A DNA stretch of 50,497 nucleotides, from positions 1 through 50,497 of the forward strand of contig JAJPKP010000065.1 of the NCBI GenBank assembly GCA_021323675.1. The letters run 5' to 3'. The notes under the pieces are model-generated. The model was given only the letters and a program-made list of their open reading frames with translations, made no database searches and had not been told where the DNA came from. A program made the position numbers and the translations under genes. Source of the stretch: Pseudomonadota bacterium (GTDB lineage Bacteria > Desulfobacterota > Binatia > Binatales > Binataceae). Positions 1 through 8,636 of this stretch are shown here, piece after piece (positions within the stretch are counted from its first letter, which is position 1; each line of letters begins with the position of its first letter).

Positions 1-1089
1 GACCATGTGCGCGTGCTCGGAATCGTGCGCGACGGGATGAGCAGCTACTACGTGCAGCATAATCATTCCAAGCGCAGCCTGGCGGTCGATCTGCGCAAGC
101 CGCGCGGACGCGAGCTGATCCTCTCGATGATCCCGAAGATCGATGTGGTCGTGGAAAACTTCGCGCCCGGCGTGATCGGCGAGATGGGCTTCGGGTACGA
201 GGCGCTGAAGAAAATCAATCCGCGCATCGTGATGTGTTCGGTGTCGGTCGCCGGGCAGACCGGCCCGCTAAGCTACAAGCCCGGTTACGACTACCTGGGC
301 GCTTCGCTGGCCGGAATAATCGATCAGCTCGGCGAAGCCGATCGCACGCCGATCGTTCCCCCGATGGCGATTGGCGATGTCTCGACCGGGGTCGCCGCCG
401 CGATGGCGGTGGGATTCGCCCTGCTGAATCGCGAACGCTCCGGCGAAGGACAGTATATCGACGCCTCCCTGCTCGATACTTACTTCCATATGCACGAGCT
501 GTCGGTGCCGGTGGTTTCTCTCAGGCCCGGGCGATGGTCCCCGAAACGCACCGGATCGCTTCATCCCACCGGCTCGCCCTGCGGCGTGTACAAGGCCAAA
601 GAGGGTTATGTCTTCCTCGTAATCCAGCAGCATGAGATCGGACGCCTGTGGCGCGCGATGAAGCGTCCGGACCTCGCGGACGATCCGCGCTTCAAGACCA
701 ATCGCGATCGGGTCAAGAACAAGGAAGCGCTGCGCGACATTATCGAGCAGTGGATGCAAACCTTTCCCGACCGCGACTCCGCTCTGCGCGAGCTTGATGC
801 CGAGCGCGTGCCCTGCGCTCCCGTGCTCAAGCTCGAAGAATCGATGGCGGAGCCGCATCTGCGCCAGCGCAAGACCGTCCGCCGCATCCGGCACGAGGCG
901 CTCGGCGAGTTCGACGTGCCCGGCATGCCGGTCAAGTTTTCCGGATGGCCCGATCGCATCGACGTGAAAGCGTCGCGCGTCGGCGCCGACAACGCGGCGA
1001 TATTGTCGGAATTGCTCGGGATGAGCGAGGCGGAAATCGAACAACTGCAACGCGACCAGGTTCTGTTGACCGCGCAGCCCGCCTCATAG
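1..1089 (+). CDS. CaiB/BaiF family (class III) CoA-transferase, 5' end cut off
   Basis: The gene runs off the left edge. The reading frame is open from base 1 and begins with Asp-His-Val-Arg, which matches the GDxVR element found about 50 residues into the family, so the N-terminal Rossmann half is outside the window. About 362 residues are visible. The GxGQxIDxSLLD block carries the Asp (about visible residue 159) equivalent to the acyl-aspartate nucleophile of formyl-CoA transferase. The family moves CoA between organic acids in the cytoplasm, as in activation of carnitine, oxalate or aromatic acids; the substrate cannot be told here. A VOC gene starts 35 bases downstream on the same strand, so the two may share a transcript. 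Family assignment is firm, substrate unknown. Confidence 0.93.
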   Translation, partial: DHVRVLGIVRDGMSSYYVQHNHSKRSLAVDLRKPRGRELILSMIPKIDVVVENFAPGVIGEMGFGYEALKKINPRIVMCSVSVAGQTGPLSYKPGYDYLGASLAGIIDQLGEADRTPIVPPMAIGDVSTGVAAAMAVGFALLNRERSGEGQYIDASLLDTYFHMHELSVPVVSLRPGRWSPKRTGSLHPTGSPCGVYKAKEGYVFLVIQQHEIGRLWRAMKRPDLADDPRFKTNRDRVKNKEALRDIIEQWMQTFPDRDSALRELDAERVPCAPVLKLEESMAEPHLRQRKTVRRIRHEALGEFDVPGMPVKFSGWPDRIDVKASRVGADNAAILSELLGMSEAEIEQLQRDQVLLTAQPAS

Positions 1090-1124
1090 CCGGCCTTGCA
1101 CTTCCCGAAACGGGAGGCACGCGG

Positions 1125-1493
1125 ATGGTCAAAGCACGCAGGTTGAATCACATCAATCTCAACGTCAGCGACCTCGAACGCTCCACCCGTTTTTACCAGC
1201 AGGCGTTCGGCCTCGAGATCGCCCTTCGCGAAGGCGAAAGAATGGTCTTCCTCAATTCGCCCGGAGCCGACGACACGATTACGCTCTGTCAGGCGGGGAG
1301 AGGCGATCCCGTTGGTGGCGGCGGAGTGTCGCACTTCGGCTTCTCGATCGGCGGCGGAAGTCTCGATGAAGCCGTGGAACAGGTCGAGGGAGCCGGCGGC
1401 AGGTTGCTGAGCCGCGGGAAGCATGGAGGCCGCTTTCCCTTTGCTTATCTGGCCGATCCGGACGGCTACGTGATCGAGATCGGCAACGCATGA
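1125..1493 (+). CDS. VOC (glyoxalase/bleomycin resistance/dioxygenase) family protein
   Basis: A 122-residue single VOC module. It opens with LNHINLNVSDLERSTRFYQ, the first beta-alpha-beta-beta-beta unit with its His ligand, and ends with the typical ADPDGYVIEIGN, whose Glu is a usual metal ligand. The size fits proteins that dimerise to build metal-binding active sites. Members act as glyoxalases, extradiol dioxygenases, epimerases or binding proteins, and nothing here selects among these. The ATG was chosen because a gggagg Shine-Dalgarno (SD) sequence lies just before it; the frame is open further upstream inside the CaiB gene but shows no homology there. It overlaps the next gene as ATGA, which implies translational coupling. 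Confidence 0.9.
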   Translation: MVKARRLNHINLNVSDLERSTRFYQQAFGLEIALREGERMVFLNSPGADDTITLCQAGRGDPVGGGGVSHFGFSIGGGSLDEAVEQVEGAGGRLLSRGKHGGRFPFAYLADPDGYVIEIGNA

Positions 1494-1744
1494 AGCACGC
1501 CGGACCAGACGCGCTGGATCGCCTCGAACCGGTGCTCGCCGAGTTGCGCAAGCTGGAGGGATTGCGCGAGCGCAAGCGCGGAACTTTCTATCGCGGCTCC
1601 AGTGCCTTTCTGCATTTCCACGAAGACCCGGCGGGATTCTTCGCCGATCTCAAAGAAGACGGCGAATTCGTCAGGGTGCCGGCCAACAGTCGCCGCGAGA
1701 TCGCGCTCCTGCTCAGCCGCGCAAGACGGGCGCTGCGACCCTGA
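1490..1744 (+). CDS. small conserved-looking hypothetical protein (84 aa)
   Basis: I do not recognise the family. The start codon overlaps the stop of the VOC gene (ATGA), strong evidence that the frame is translated. The 84-residue product is soluble and charged: an N-terminal amphipathic, Leu/Glu/Arg-rich helix (residues about 8-30), then a short motif GSSAFLHFHEDPAGFFADLK, then a basic Arg-rich end. The middle motif (FLHFHED..G.FADL) resembles a compact alpha/beta fold seen in small uncharacterised proteins. No signal peptide, membrane segment or cysteine pair is visible. Context suggests a partner of, or co-regulation with, the VOC and CaiB proteins, but no function can be assigned. Confidence 0.7.
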   Translation: MKHAGPDALDRLEPVLAELRKLEGLRERKRGTFYRGSSAFLHFHEDPAGFFADLKEDGEFVRVPANSRREIALLLSRARRALRP

Positions 1745-1756
1745 TTGTTGCCGCGG

Positions 1757-1981
1757 CTACGGCCGCGATCGCTTGCGGCGCAGGTCGGCGGCCGCGCGCG
1801 GCACCGGCTCGGGTCCGGCGCGATGGCGGTACTTCATGTCGTTGCCGCAATGCGGACAGTTCACGTCCTTCCATTGCACGAAGCGCCCGCAGTAGGGGCA
1901 TTTGTAGCGATGGCGCGACACCCAGTAGAAACCGAACGCGGTCAGCGCAACCATCAGCAGGCCGATAATCGTCTCGCGCAC
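1757..1981 (-). CDS. small membrane-anchored zinc-ribbon protein
   Basis: 74 residues. An N-terminal hydrophobic helix (about residues 5-21) is followed by two CxxC knuckles, CPYCGRF and CPHCGNDM (about residues 28-31 and 43-46), a zinc-ribbon pattern, and then a basic Arg/Pro-rich tail. It would sit in the inner membrane with the ribbon on one face. The start is GTG, supported by a ggag 8 bases upstream; no in-frame ATG precedes the membrane helix. It is the last of three minus-strand genes (sppA, DUF6306-like, this one) spaced 25 and 13 bases apart, so probably one operon. Function unknown; the ribbon may bind protein or nucleic acid. Confidence 0.75.
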   Translation of the reverse strand: MRETIIGLLMVALTAFGFYWVSRHRYKCPYCGRFVQWKDVNCPHCGNDMKYRHRAGPEPVPRAAADLRRKRSRP

Positions 1982-1994
1982 GTGCAGCTCTCCG

Positions 1995-2411
1995 TCAGGC
2001 CATCCATTCCTTCATCGCCTGCTCCAGCGCGCCGATATTCATGTCGTGCCCCTTCGCCATCACGACCAGAAAGGCCTTTAGCTGAGAGTCGGCGACCGTG
2101 CCGATGCTTTCGTTGATCTTGCGCGCCACCCATCGCTGGCCGCGATTGAGCAGTTCCAGCTTGCCGCGAAAATCGGTCACCGCCCTGACCTTTTCGACGA
2201 AATCGCCCGTCTTGTTCGAAGGCGTCCCTCCGAGCCGGCGCACATGATGCGCCAGTTCGCCGGCGTAGTAGCCTTCGTCGTGGCCGACCTTTTTGAGCAG
2301 CTCCCTGAGCTCGGGGGATTCCGCCTGTTCCGTCAGTTCGTGCAGGACGCGCCCGCCGGCGCGTTCGGCTTCGCCCAGCATGTTAAGAAATTCTTCCAGC
2401 TTGCTTTCCAT
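1995..2411 (-). CDS. DUF6306-like / ferritin-like helical protein
   Basis: 138 residues, almost entirely predicted helix. It has acidic helix faces such as LEEFLNMLGEAERAG and a central GHDEGYYAGELAHHVRRLGG, then a second helical pair ending near VMAKGHDMNIGALEQAMKEW. The E/H pattern (E..G..H, D..YY, H) recalls ferritin-like four-helix bundles, and proteins of this look are classed as DUF6306. Whether it binds iron cannot be decided, because a complete pair of ExxH motifs is not obvious. It lies between sppA and a membrane zinc ribbon on the same strand, so a role in envelope stress is possible, but this is inference. Confidence 0.75.
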   Translation of the reverse strand: MESKLEEFLNMLGEAERAGGRVLHELTEQAESPELRELLKKVGHDEGYYAGELAHHVRRLGGTPSNKTGDFVEKVRAVTDFRGKLELLNRGQRWVARKINESIGTVADSQLKAFLVVMAKGHDMNIGALEQAMKEWMA

Positions 2412-2436
2412 TCGAGAACTCCCGACTGCGACGTAT

Positions 2437-4185
2437 CTACAATATCGGAATCACGGGACAGTATGCCGCGCGAAAGCGGCTGTAGCCCGCAAGTATCGTA
2501 CGCACCATCCGCGCCATCGGCGCAAACGCCCGCGCCGGATCGGCGCCCAATGCCCGCGCCTGGGTGACTCGTCCCGCAAGCAGAGATTCGAGCAGTCCCG
2601 GCTGCAGCGGCAATTCTTCTATTTCGGCCGGCGCGGCGGGCGGCATCCCGGCAAACTCCTTCGCCTTCGCCATCGCGTCATCGAACGTGCCCACCATATC
2701 CACCAGCTTCAGATCCTTTGCCTTCCTTCCGGTCCATACTCGCCCGCGCCCGACGTTGTCCACCTGCTGGACGGTCAGGTGGCGGTTGGCGGCGACGATC
2801 TTCAGAAAATTCGCGTAATCCTCGCCGAGAATCTGCTCCTCGAACTGCTTCTGCTGCGCGGGGGTGAAATCGGTGAACGAATCGAACATCTCGTAGTTCG
2901 CGCCGCGCGAGACCGCCCCCGAATTCACATAGATCTTCTGCAGGGCGGGCGCGATGTTGAACTTGCCGCCCAATACTCCGATCGATCCGGTTATGGTTCC
3001 GGCATCGGCGACGATCGCCTTGGCCGGGACCGATACCCAGTAGCCGCCCGACGCCGCATAGCCGGACATGCTCACCACCACCGGCTTCTTCTTCGCGGTC
3101 AGCTCGACCTGCCTGCGAATCAGCTCGGATGCGAGCGTGGAGCCGCCGGGCGAATCGACCCGGAACACCACCGCCCTCACGGTGTCGTCCTCGCGCGCAT
3201 CGCTGAAGGCCTCGACCATTTCGTCCGATCCCATCGCGTTGCTGTCGGGCGAAAGCAGCGGATCGAAGCCGCCCTCGCCGCGTTCGATCGCGCCCGACCC
3301 GTAGATGACCGCGATTTTGTCGGCGCCGTGAAGTCCCGAGAACAGGCGCGATCGCGTGTATTCGTCGTAATTTTCGATCTTGTGATGCCTGCCGCCCCAG
3401 TTCTTGATCCGGTCGGTGAATTCGTCTTCGTACGCGAGATGGTCCACCAGCCTGGTCTTAAGGCTGTTCATGGCGTTGATCGGCGCCTGATCGATGAAGG
3501 ATTTGATCACCGCGGGATCAAGCCGCCGCTCCCCGGCGATCTGGGTGACAATCTGATCGTACAGGTCGCCCACCAGCGCATCGTCGTCCTGGTACTGGGG
3601 CTGGGTAAACTCCTTGTTGGTGAACACGTTGAACGCGGTCTTGTATTCGCCGATCGCGCCGATATTCGGACGGATTCCGAGCCAGTCGAGCGTGCCGCGC
3701 GCGAAAAACTCGCGCAGCCCGACGCCGATCAGGTCGAGCTCGCCCTGCGGCATCAACGACACGTCGCCCGCGGCGGCGGCCACCATGTACGGCAGATTGC
3801 CCGGAGCACCCTCGCCCGCGGTTTCGATATAGGCGGCGGTCCATTTGCCGGTCCTGCGAAACTTAGCGATCTCGGCCGCGATCTCCTGCGCCTGCGCCAG
3901 TTCCATCTGGGGATCGATCACCTCGATCGCCAGGCCCACGATTCTCGGGTCGCGCGCGCCGCGATCGATCGCGTTGCGCACGAAATTCAGCGGCGTCTCG
4001 TTCTCGTTCCACAGGCCGAGCACGCCGTTGGCGCCGCGCTCAACCACGGGCCCCGCGAGCTTGACCATCAGCACCGAGTCCGCCGGCACGCGGTGCGCGA
4101 TGTAATCGGAGGCCAGCACGATCACCACCATCACGACGATCGCGATTATCGTCCGCACGACCCATCTGAAGATTCTCTTGAACAT
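2437..4185 (-). CDS. sppA: signal peptide peptidase SppA, long (67K) type
   Basis: 582 residues, the double-domain length of the E. coli enzyme. An N-terminal membrane anchor spans about residues 9-27. The first half carries the general-base lysine in GEYKTAFN (Lys182), and the second half carries the nucleophile in the ASGGYWVS loop (Ser379). These are the Ser/Lys dyad residues contributed by the two halves of each subunit. SppA degrades cleaved signal peptides in the inner membrane with the active site facing the periplasm. It is the first gene of a three-gene minus-strand group and is divergent from the MFS gene. The C-terminus after about residue 560 is short and variable. Identification is secure. 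Confidence 0.96.
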   Translation of the reverse strand: MFKRIFRWVVRTIIAIVVMVVIVLASDYIAHRVPADSVLMVKLAGPVVERGANGVLGLWNENETPLNFVRNAIDRGARDPRIVGLAIEVIDPQMELAQAQEIAAEIAKFRRTGKWTAAYIETAGEGAPGNLPYMVAAAAGDVSLMPQGELDLIGVGLREFFARGTLDWLGIRPNIGAIGEYKTAFNVFTNKEFTQPQYQDDDALVGDLYDQIVTQIAGERRLDPAVIKSFIDQAPINAMNSLKTRLVDHLAYEDEFTDRIKNWGGRHHKIENYDEYTRSRLFSGLHGADKIAVIYGSGAIERGEGGFDPLLSPDSNAMGSDEMVEAFSDAREDDTVRAVVFRVDSPGGSTLASELIRRQVELTAKKKPVVVSMSGYAASGGYWVSVPAKAIVADAGTITGSIGVLGGKFNIAPALQKIYVNSGAVSRGANYEMFDSFTDFTPAQQKQFEEQILGEDYANFLKIVAANRHLTVQQVDNVGRGRVWTGRKAKDLKLVDMVGTFDDAMAKAKEFAGMPPAAPAEIEELPLQPGLLESLLAGRVTQARALGADPARAFAPMARMVRTILAGYSRFRAAYCPVIPIL

Positions 4186-4253
4186 CCGGGATTTCTCCAG
4201 TGCGCCCCCGGAAAATTTTGCGGGCCGAGGCCGAGAGCTTTCCCCCTATTCCC

Positions 4254-4282
4254 TTGAAGACGGGTGCCCTGCAAGATAGCCA
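4254..4282 (+). promoter_or_regulatory. candidate sigma70-type promoter of the MFS gene
   Basis: TTGAAG, a 17-base spacer, then TAGCCA, in the 163-base divergent gap between sppA and the transporter. The -35 is good and the -10 weak. A transcript would start about 60 bases before the ATG, which is preceded by a ggaagg SD. Confidence 0.35.
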
Positions 4283-4348
4283 ACCATACCTGCCGAGACA
4301 GGGCCAGCAGCGGTTCGGGGCGGCTTTGGGCCGGAGGACGGAAGGACG

Positions 4349-5602
4349 ATGCGCGAGCGAGCCGTGATGCTGAGCGAGATGCCGATGGGCAATGCGCACC
4401 TGCGCATCATCGTGCTCTGCTTCCTCGCCTGGATCTTCGACTTCTACGACCTGATTCTCTACTCCTTCCTGCTGGTTCCGATCGCGCGAGAGCTCAGGCT
4501 GAGCGCCGCCGACTCGTCGCTGGCGCTTGGAACGTCGCTGCTGATGACGGCGGCGGGCGGAATAGTTTTCGGCTTTGTCGGCGACCGCTTCGGACGCAGA
4601 CCCGCGATCCTGATGACCGTGGCGATCTACGGAGCCGGAACGATGCTCTGCGCGGCCAGCCATTCGCTCCTCGAACTCGTCATCTACCGGTCAATCACAG
4701 GACTCGGGATGGGTGGCGGATGGGCGCCTGGGCAGAGCATGATCGCCGAGAGCGTCCCGCCGCAGTTCCGCGCCCGCTACGCCGCATACGTCCAGACCGG
4801 CGCTCCCCTCGGCATCCTGCTCGCGGCGGCGGTCAGCGGCTACATGGCTCCGATCGTCGGATGGCGCATGACGTTCGCCCTCTCCGCCCTGCCCGCGTTT
4901 TTCGTGTTGATCGGGCTGATTCGCTACCTGCCCGAGAGCGACGTATGGCGGCATAGCCGCGGCAGCGTCCAGTTCGGCCGCGACGACCTGCGCGTTCTGA
5001 GCCTCCATCGCCGCACCGTGATCCTGCTGTTTTTCATGATCCTGCTCGGTTCGGAAGCGTACTGGTTCACGTACACCTGGATGCCGGGTTACCTGGAGCT
5101 CAAGCGCGGGCTGACCGCGCTCGGCGTGAGCCGCCTCGTGATCTTCATGCAACTCGGCGGAGTGATCGGGTACGCGATCTTCGGAGCATTGGCCGATCGC
5201 TTTGGCCGCCGCCCGGTCTTCTTCACCTTCGGATTATTGATGGCTGCCGGCCTGCTCCCCCCGACGATTCTGTGGAACGCGGCCGTCCGGGTGCACGGCC
5301 TGATCCATTGCGCGATGTTCATTGCGGGGTTCGGCACCGGGCTATGGAGCGGCGTCGCCCCGATTATCTCCGAGTTGTTGCCGACTCGAGTCCGCAACAC
5401 GGCCCTGGGGTTGCTGCTCAACCTTACACGCGGATTTCAGTTCTTCACCCCCATCTTCATCGCCGCGATGGGCGCGCGATTCGGCTTCGCGCCGATTCTG
5501 GCGCTGGGCGCGCTGTTCTCGGTCGCGAGCGTATCGATGGTCTGGATGCTGCCGGAGACCCGCGGCCGCGCGATTACCGCCCTCGACCAGGCATACGGAT
5601 AA
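4349..5602 (+). CDS. MFS transporter, aromatic-acid/metabolite:H+ symporter type
   Basis: 417 residues with 12 predicted membrane helices in two six-helix halves. The family motif A appears in both halves: GDRFGRRP at about 78-85 and ADRFGRRP at about 282-289. The start of helix 1 reads WIFDFYDLILYSF, an Asp-containing signature of the MHS/AAHS groups that take up aromatic acids, sugars or organic acids with protons. GLGMGGGWAPG in helix 4 fits the same groups. Acts in the inner membrane. An SD (ggaagg) precedes the ATG. It is a single gene, divergent from sppA and convergent with the phosphatase-like gene, so the substrate gets no help from context. Family certain, substrate unknown. Confidence 0.92.
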   Translation: MRERAVMLSEMPMGNAHLRIIVLCFLAWIFDFYDLILYSFLLVPIARELRLSAADSSLALGTSLLMTAAGGIVFGFVGDRFGRRPAILMTVAIYGAGTMLCAASHSLLELVIYRSITGLGMGGGWAPGQSMIAESVPPQFRARYAAYVQTGAPLGILLAAAVSGYMAPIVGWRMTFALSALPAFFVLIGLIRYLPESDVWRHSRGSVQFGRDDLRVLSLHRRTVILLFFMILLGSEAYWFTYTWMPGYLELKRGLTALGVSRLVIFMQLGGVIGYAIFGALADRFGRRPVFFTFGLLMAAGLLPPTILWNAAVRVHGLIHCAMFIAGFGTGLWSGVAPIISELLPTRVRNTALGLLLNLTRGFQFFTPIFIAAMGARFGFAPILALGALFSVASVSMVWMLPETRGRAITALDQAYG

Positions 5603-5619
5603 TCCGCCCGAAGCCGCTT

Positions 5620-7497
5620 CTATGGCGAGCTGCCCAGCGGGTCGCGTTCCACCGAAGAATCGTCGAGATAGAGCCGATCGCCAAGCTGGGTAACGCGCAG
5701 CGTGGTTATGGTCTCGACGCCCTGGAGCTCGAGGTCGGTCTTCATCGTGATCGTGCGCGCGGGACCGGCATAGGAGCTTTCGCCGCGAATCGCCTCGGTC
5801 ATCACACGGCCGGTTGGCGAGACCGATCCCGGTCCCGAGTTGGGCAGCAATCCGAGCACGCGAGCGATTGTGGGAGCGACGTCGGCATTGGCGGTCGGAT
5901 TCAAATCGGCGAAGCCGCGTTTGAAGTCGGGTCCGAGCGCCGCGGCAAAGTTGTGAATCTCGCGGACTCCGGCGGCGCCATGCATGCCCATCCCGGTCGT
6001 GAATGAATTGCCCCGGCCCACGTCGGCGTAAACCAGGCCCTTAACCGGGCGCACCAATTCCTGCGAATGGTTCGCGACCGCCTCCTGCCCCTTCATCCCG
6101 AGCGCAAAGGCGGGATTGTTCGGGCCGGTAAGGCCCTTGTTGTCGGTATCGGAGACTTCGGCAAAGGAGACTATCAGGTCGGGCGACCGTCCCTGGTTGA
6201 GCAGTCCCAGCGCCGATTGCGCGAATGTCCCGTCAATCCATCCCTTGTACACCGGTTCTACGCGCTGCCTGCGGCCGCGCCTTCCTGCGGGCGGCGGCGC
6301 GACGATCGCAAGCTCGCGCGAAAATATCGGCCCGCACCATTCCTGCGCCTCGCAAAAGTCCACGATCTTCTGGAGCCGGTCGCGCAGCGCCTCGCGCGTG
6401 GGAAATGCCTGCGGCGAAAGATATACGAGGTCGCTGCCGCCGTCGGGCGCGACGATCACGTCATCGGAATCGATCGAACTCTTGAGCCCCGCCGACACCA
6501 GCAGCGCCGCGAGCCCTACCCTGATTCTGATCGTCGCAAACCCGTGATCCGACACGACCATCATGTCGGTGCGATTTTCCAGGCCCGCGGCGCTTATCGC
6601 GGCCCGCACCGTCATCAGGTTCTGATCCGTGTCCGACAGCGCCTCGAGGGCGGGGGCGGTGCCAAGTCCGGCACGGTGCTGCGTGATGTCGGGGTTGTGG
6701 AACCACAGCATCACCATCGCGGGATGCCCCGCGTCCATCGCCTGGCGCGCGGCGGGTATTGCGCGATCGGCGACGAACCGCGCGAAAGCCTGGTCGCGTT
6801 CGCGATCCGACACGCCTTCGCGGCTCGACGGCGGCAGCGACTTGAGGGCTGAATCGAGCGCGGCCGGATAGGCGGCATCGTCGGCCAGAAACAGGTAGTT
6901 GCCGTGGGGCCGATGCAGCGCGTCGCGCCCTTCACTGACGGTGTTCACTTCGGTATCGAACAGAAACGTCGGGCCGCGCTTACCGACGATCGCGACGAAT
7001 CCGCCGTCGCGCTCGACCTGCTCGGCTATCGTATCGACCCCGACCAGGTTGCCGGCGAATGCGCTCGCGGAGTTGGCGGCTTCGAGCGTCGCGGTGCTCT
7101 CCAGATCCACCGGACCCGCGGCGAAGGCCTTGAACGCGTCCTGGGTCAGGTTTGCGCCGCGCTGGGAGAGGGCGGGCCCCAGGTACATCGTGTCGCCCAG
7201 AATCCCCGCGATGCCCGCCGTCGCGCCGCTCGCAAGCGTCGCCGCATTCACCATCGTCACCGTCGGGTACTGCGAATGATGACGCTCGAAACGCACGCCC
7301 TCGCGGCCGAACTCAAACAGATGAGGCATCTCGCGCTGGGTTACGAAGTCGGGCCGAAGCCCGTCGCACACGACCAGCAGGAACAGGCGGGGATTCGCGC
7401 GGACCTGCGCGACCGCGGATCGCACGGCGGCGAGAACGAGGAGAAAGATCAGGAACAGGAGCCAGCGCGGGCGCAGCATTTTCATCTCTGAATGCAT
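5620..7497 (-). CDS. exported alkaline-phosphatase-superfamily protein (phosphodiesterase/nucleotide pyrophosphatase type)
   Basis: About 625 residues. An N-terminal signal peptide (hydrophobic about 12-29, likely cleaved after AVA) precedes the mature domain. LLVVCDGLRPD supplies the first metal Asp (about Asp45), and YPTVTMVNAATLASG matches the P-T-x-T element of nucleotide pyrophosphatases, placing the Thr nucleophile near residue 81. VVSDHGFA supplies the Asp-His pair of the second metal site. The family cleaves phosphate mono- or diesters or sulfate esters in the periplasm. Start choice is uncertain: a TTG and three ATGs lie within 20 bases, with no clear SD. It stands alone, convergent with the MFS gene. 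A hairpin plus T-run lies in its leader. Confidence 0.9.
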   Translation of the reverse strand: MHSEMKMLRPRWLLFLIFLLVLAAVRSAVAQVRANPRLFLLVVCDGLRPDFVTQREMPHLFEFGREGVRFERHHSQYPTVTMVNAATLASGATAGIAGILGDTMYLGPALSQRGANLTQDAFKAFAAGPVDLESTATLEAANSASAFAGNLVGVDTIAEQVERDGGFVAIVGKRGPTFLFDTEVNTVSEGRDALHRPHGNYLFLADDAAYPAALDSALKSLPPSSREGVSDRERDQAFARFVADRAIPAARQAMDAGHPAMVMLWFHNPDITQHRAGLGTAPALEALSDTDQNLMTVRAAISAAGLENRTDMMVVSDHGFATIRIRVGLAALLVSAGLKSSIDSDDVIVAPDGGSDLVYLSPQAFPTREALRDRLQKIVDFCEAQEWCGPIFSRELAIVAPPPAGRRGRRQRVEPVYKGWIDGTFAQSALGLLNQGRSPDLIVSFAEVSDTDNKGLTGPNNPAFALGMKGQEAVANHSQELVRPVKGLVYADVGRGNSFTTGMGMHGAAGVREIHNFAAALGPDFKRGFADLNPTANADVAPTIARVLGLLPNSGPGSVSPTGRVMTEAIRGESSYAGPARTITMKTDLELQGVETITTLRVTQLGDRLYLDDSSVERDPLGSSP

Positions 7498-7535
7498 CAA
7501 AGCGATCCATCGGTAATGAAGTCAACCGACGCGCG

Positions 7536-7557
7536 AAAAAAGCGCCGTCTCCCGGCG
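7536..7557 (-). terminator. terminator-like hairpin in the leader of the phosphatase gene
   Basis: Read on the minus strand: a 5-bp all-GC stem (CGCCG/CGGCG) with loop GGAGA, one C, then six T. It lies about 40 bases upstream of the start codon, pointing into the gene. It could be an attenuator or a stop for antisense transcription from the neighbouring promoter. The stem is short. Confidence 0.4.
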
Positions 7558-7640
7558 ATTGGCTTCTTTAGCCGCGCGCCGCGATTTCAAGTTGCGCACA
7601 GGTTTTGGTAGCGTGACTCTGATCTCCGGAGGATAGTTCA

Positions 7641-8558
7641 TTGCGCATTGCACTGCTCGGACAGGCCGCTTTCGCGGAAAAGGCGCTCGAAGCGCTGGTC
7701 AAGCATGGCGAAGAAATTGTCCACGTTTTCGCGCCGCCCGATTCGGCTTCCGGCAAGCCCGATCCGCTCAAGACCAAGGCCCTCGAACTCGGCTTGCCGC
7801 TCTCGCAGCCCAAGTCGTTCAAGAACGATGCGGCCTTCGAGCACTTCAAGTCGCTCGATGCCGACCTTGCGATTCTCGCCTTCGTCACGATCATCGTCCC
7901 CGAACGTATCCTCTACCTCCCGCGCCACAAGGCGATCTGTTTCCATCCCTCGCTGCTGCCGCGCCGCCGCGGCGCCAGCGCGATCAACTGGGCGATAATC
8001 AACGGCGATCGCGAGACCGGCGTGACCTGGTTCTGGCCCGATGCGGGAATAGACACGGGACCGATCCTGATCCAGAAAAGCGTGCCGATCGCCGACAGCG
8101 ACACCACCGGGTCGATCTACTTCAACAAGCTCTTCCCGATGGGAATCGAGACGATGATCGAGGCGGTCGACCTCATCAAGAGTGGCAAGGCGCCGGCGAT
8201 CGTGCAGGATGAAAGCCTCGCGACCTACGAGCCGCCGTGCCGCGACGAGCATGCGAAGGTCGACTTCGGCAAATCCGCCCGCGAGGTCTTCAACCTGGTG
8301 CGGGGATGCGACCCGCAGCCGGGCGCCTATGCCGACCTGGGCGGCAAAAGATTGCGCCTGTATGACGTCGCGCTGGAGTCCGGAGCCGCTGCCGATGCGA
8401 AGCCCGGGACGATCGTTTCGATCGGCGCGGGCGCGATGCGCATCGCGCTGGCGGGCGGAACTCTCGCCGTAAAACGCGCACGCATCGACCCAAGCCCAAA
8501 GAAGGTTGCGCCCGAGGAACTGGCCGGCGAGCTTAAGACCGGGATGCGGCTCGGATAA
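7641..8558 (+). CDS. formyltransferase-family protein resembling the hydrolase domain of 10-formyl-THF dehydrogenase
   Basis: 305 residues: an N-terminal formyltransferase Rossmann domain (about 1-205) and a C-terminal Fmt-like barrel (about 206-300). The active-site block HPSLLPRRRGASAINW starts at His102, and DAGIDTG supplies Asp138. These match the catalytic His/Asp pair and the LLPxxRGASAINW wording of the N-terminal domain of animal ALDH1L1, closer than typical methionyl-tRNA formyltransferase. A likely role is removal or transfer of the formyl group of 10-formyltetrahydrofolate in the cytoplasm. The start is TTG, fixed by a strong ccggagg SD 8 bases upstream and by the family's first strand, MRIALLGQ. 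No def or fmt neighbours. Family sure; hydrolase versus transferase is inference. Confidence 0.88.
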   Translation: MRIALLGQAAFAEKALEALVKHGEEIVHVFAPPDSASGKPDPLKTKALELGLPLSQPKSFKNDAAFEHFKSLDADLAILAFVTIIVPERILYLPRHKAICFHPSLLPRRRGASAINWAIINGDRETGVTWFWPDAGIDTGPILIQKSVPIADSDTTGSIYFNKLFPMGIETMIEAVDLIKSGKAPAIVQDESLATYEPPCRDEHAKVDFGKSAREVFNLVRGCDPQPGAYADLGGKRLRLYDVALESGAAADAKPGTIVSIGAGAMRIALAGGTLAVKRARIDPSPKKVAPEELAGELKTGMRLG

Positions 8559-8636
8559 ACCGGCTTCTCAGCGGCGCGCTCTCGTTCTGAAACGATCCGC
8601 GTCGCGATGCCGGTTGATAGATCCGCGCGCGCTTTT

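Noticed and set aside
2293..4257. 654-codon open frame on the plus strand opposite sppA
   Set aside because: Low-complexity Arg/His/Gly-rich sequence with no motif, lying antisense to a clear SppA; a by-product of high GC content.
4282..4292. 11-base sequence AACCATACCTG shared with 17748-17758, both just upstream of genes
   Set aside because: Hundreds of 11-base matches are expected by chance in a 50-kb window.
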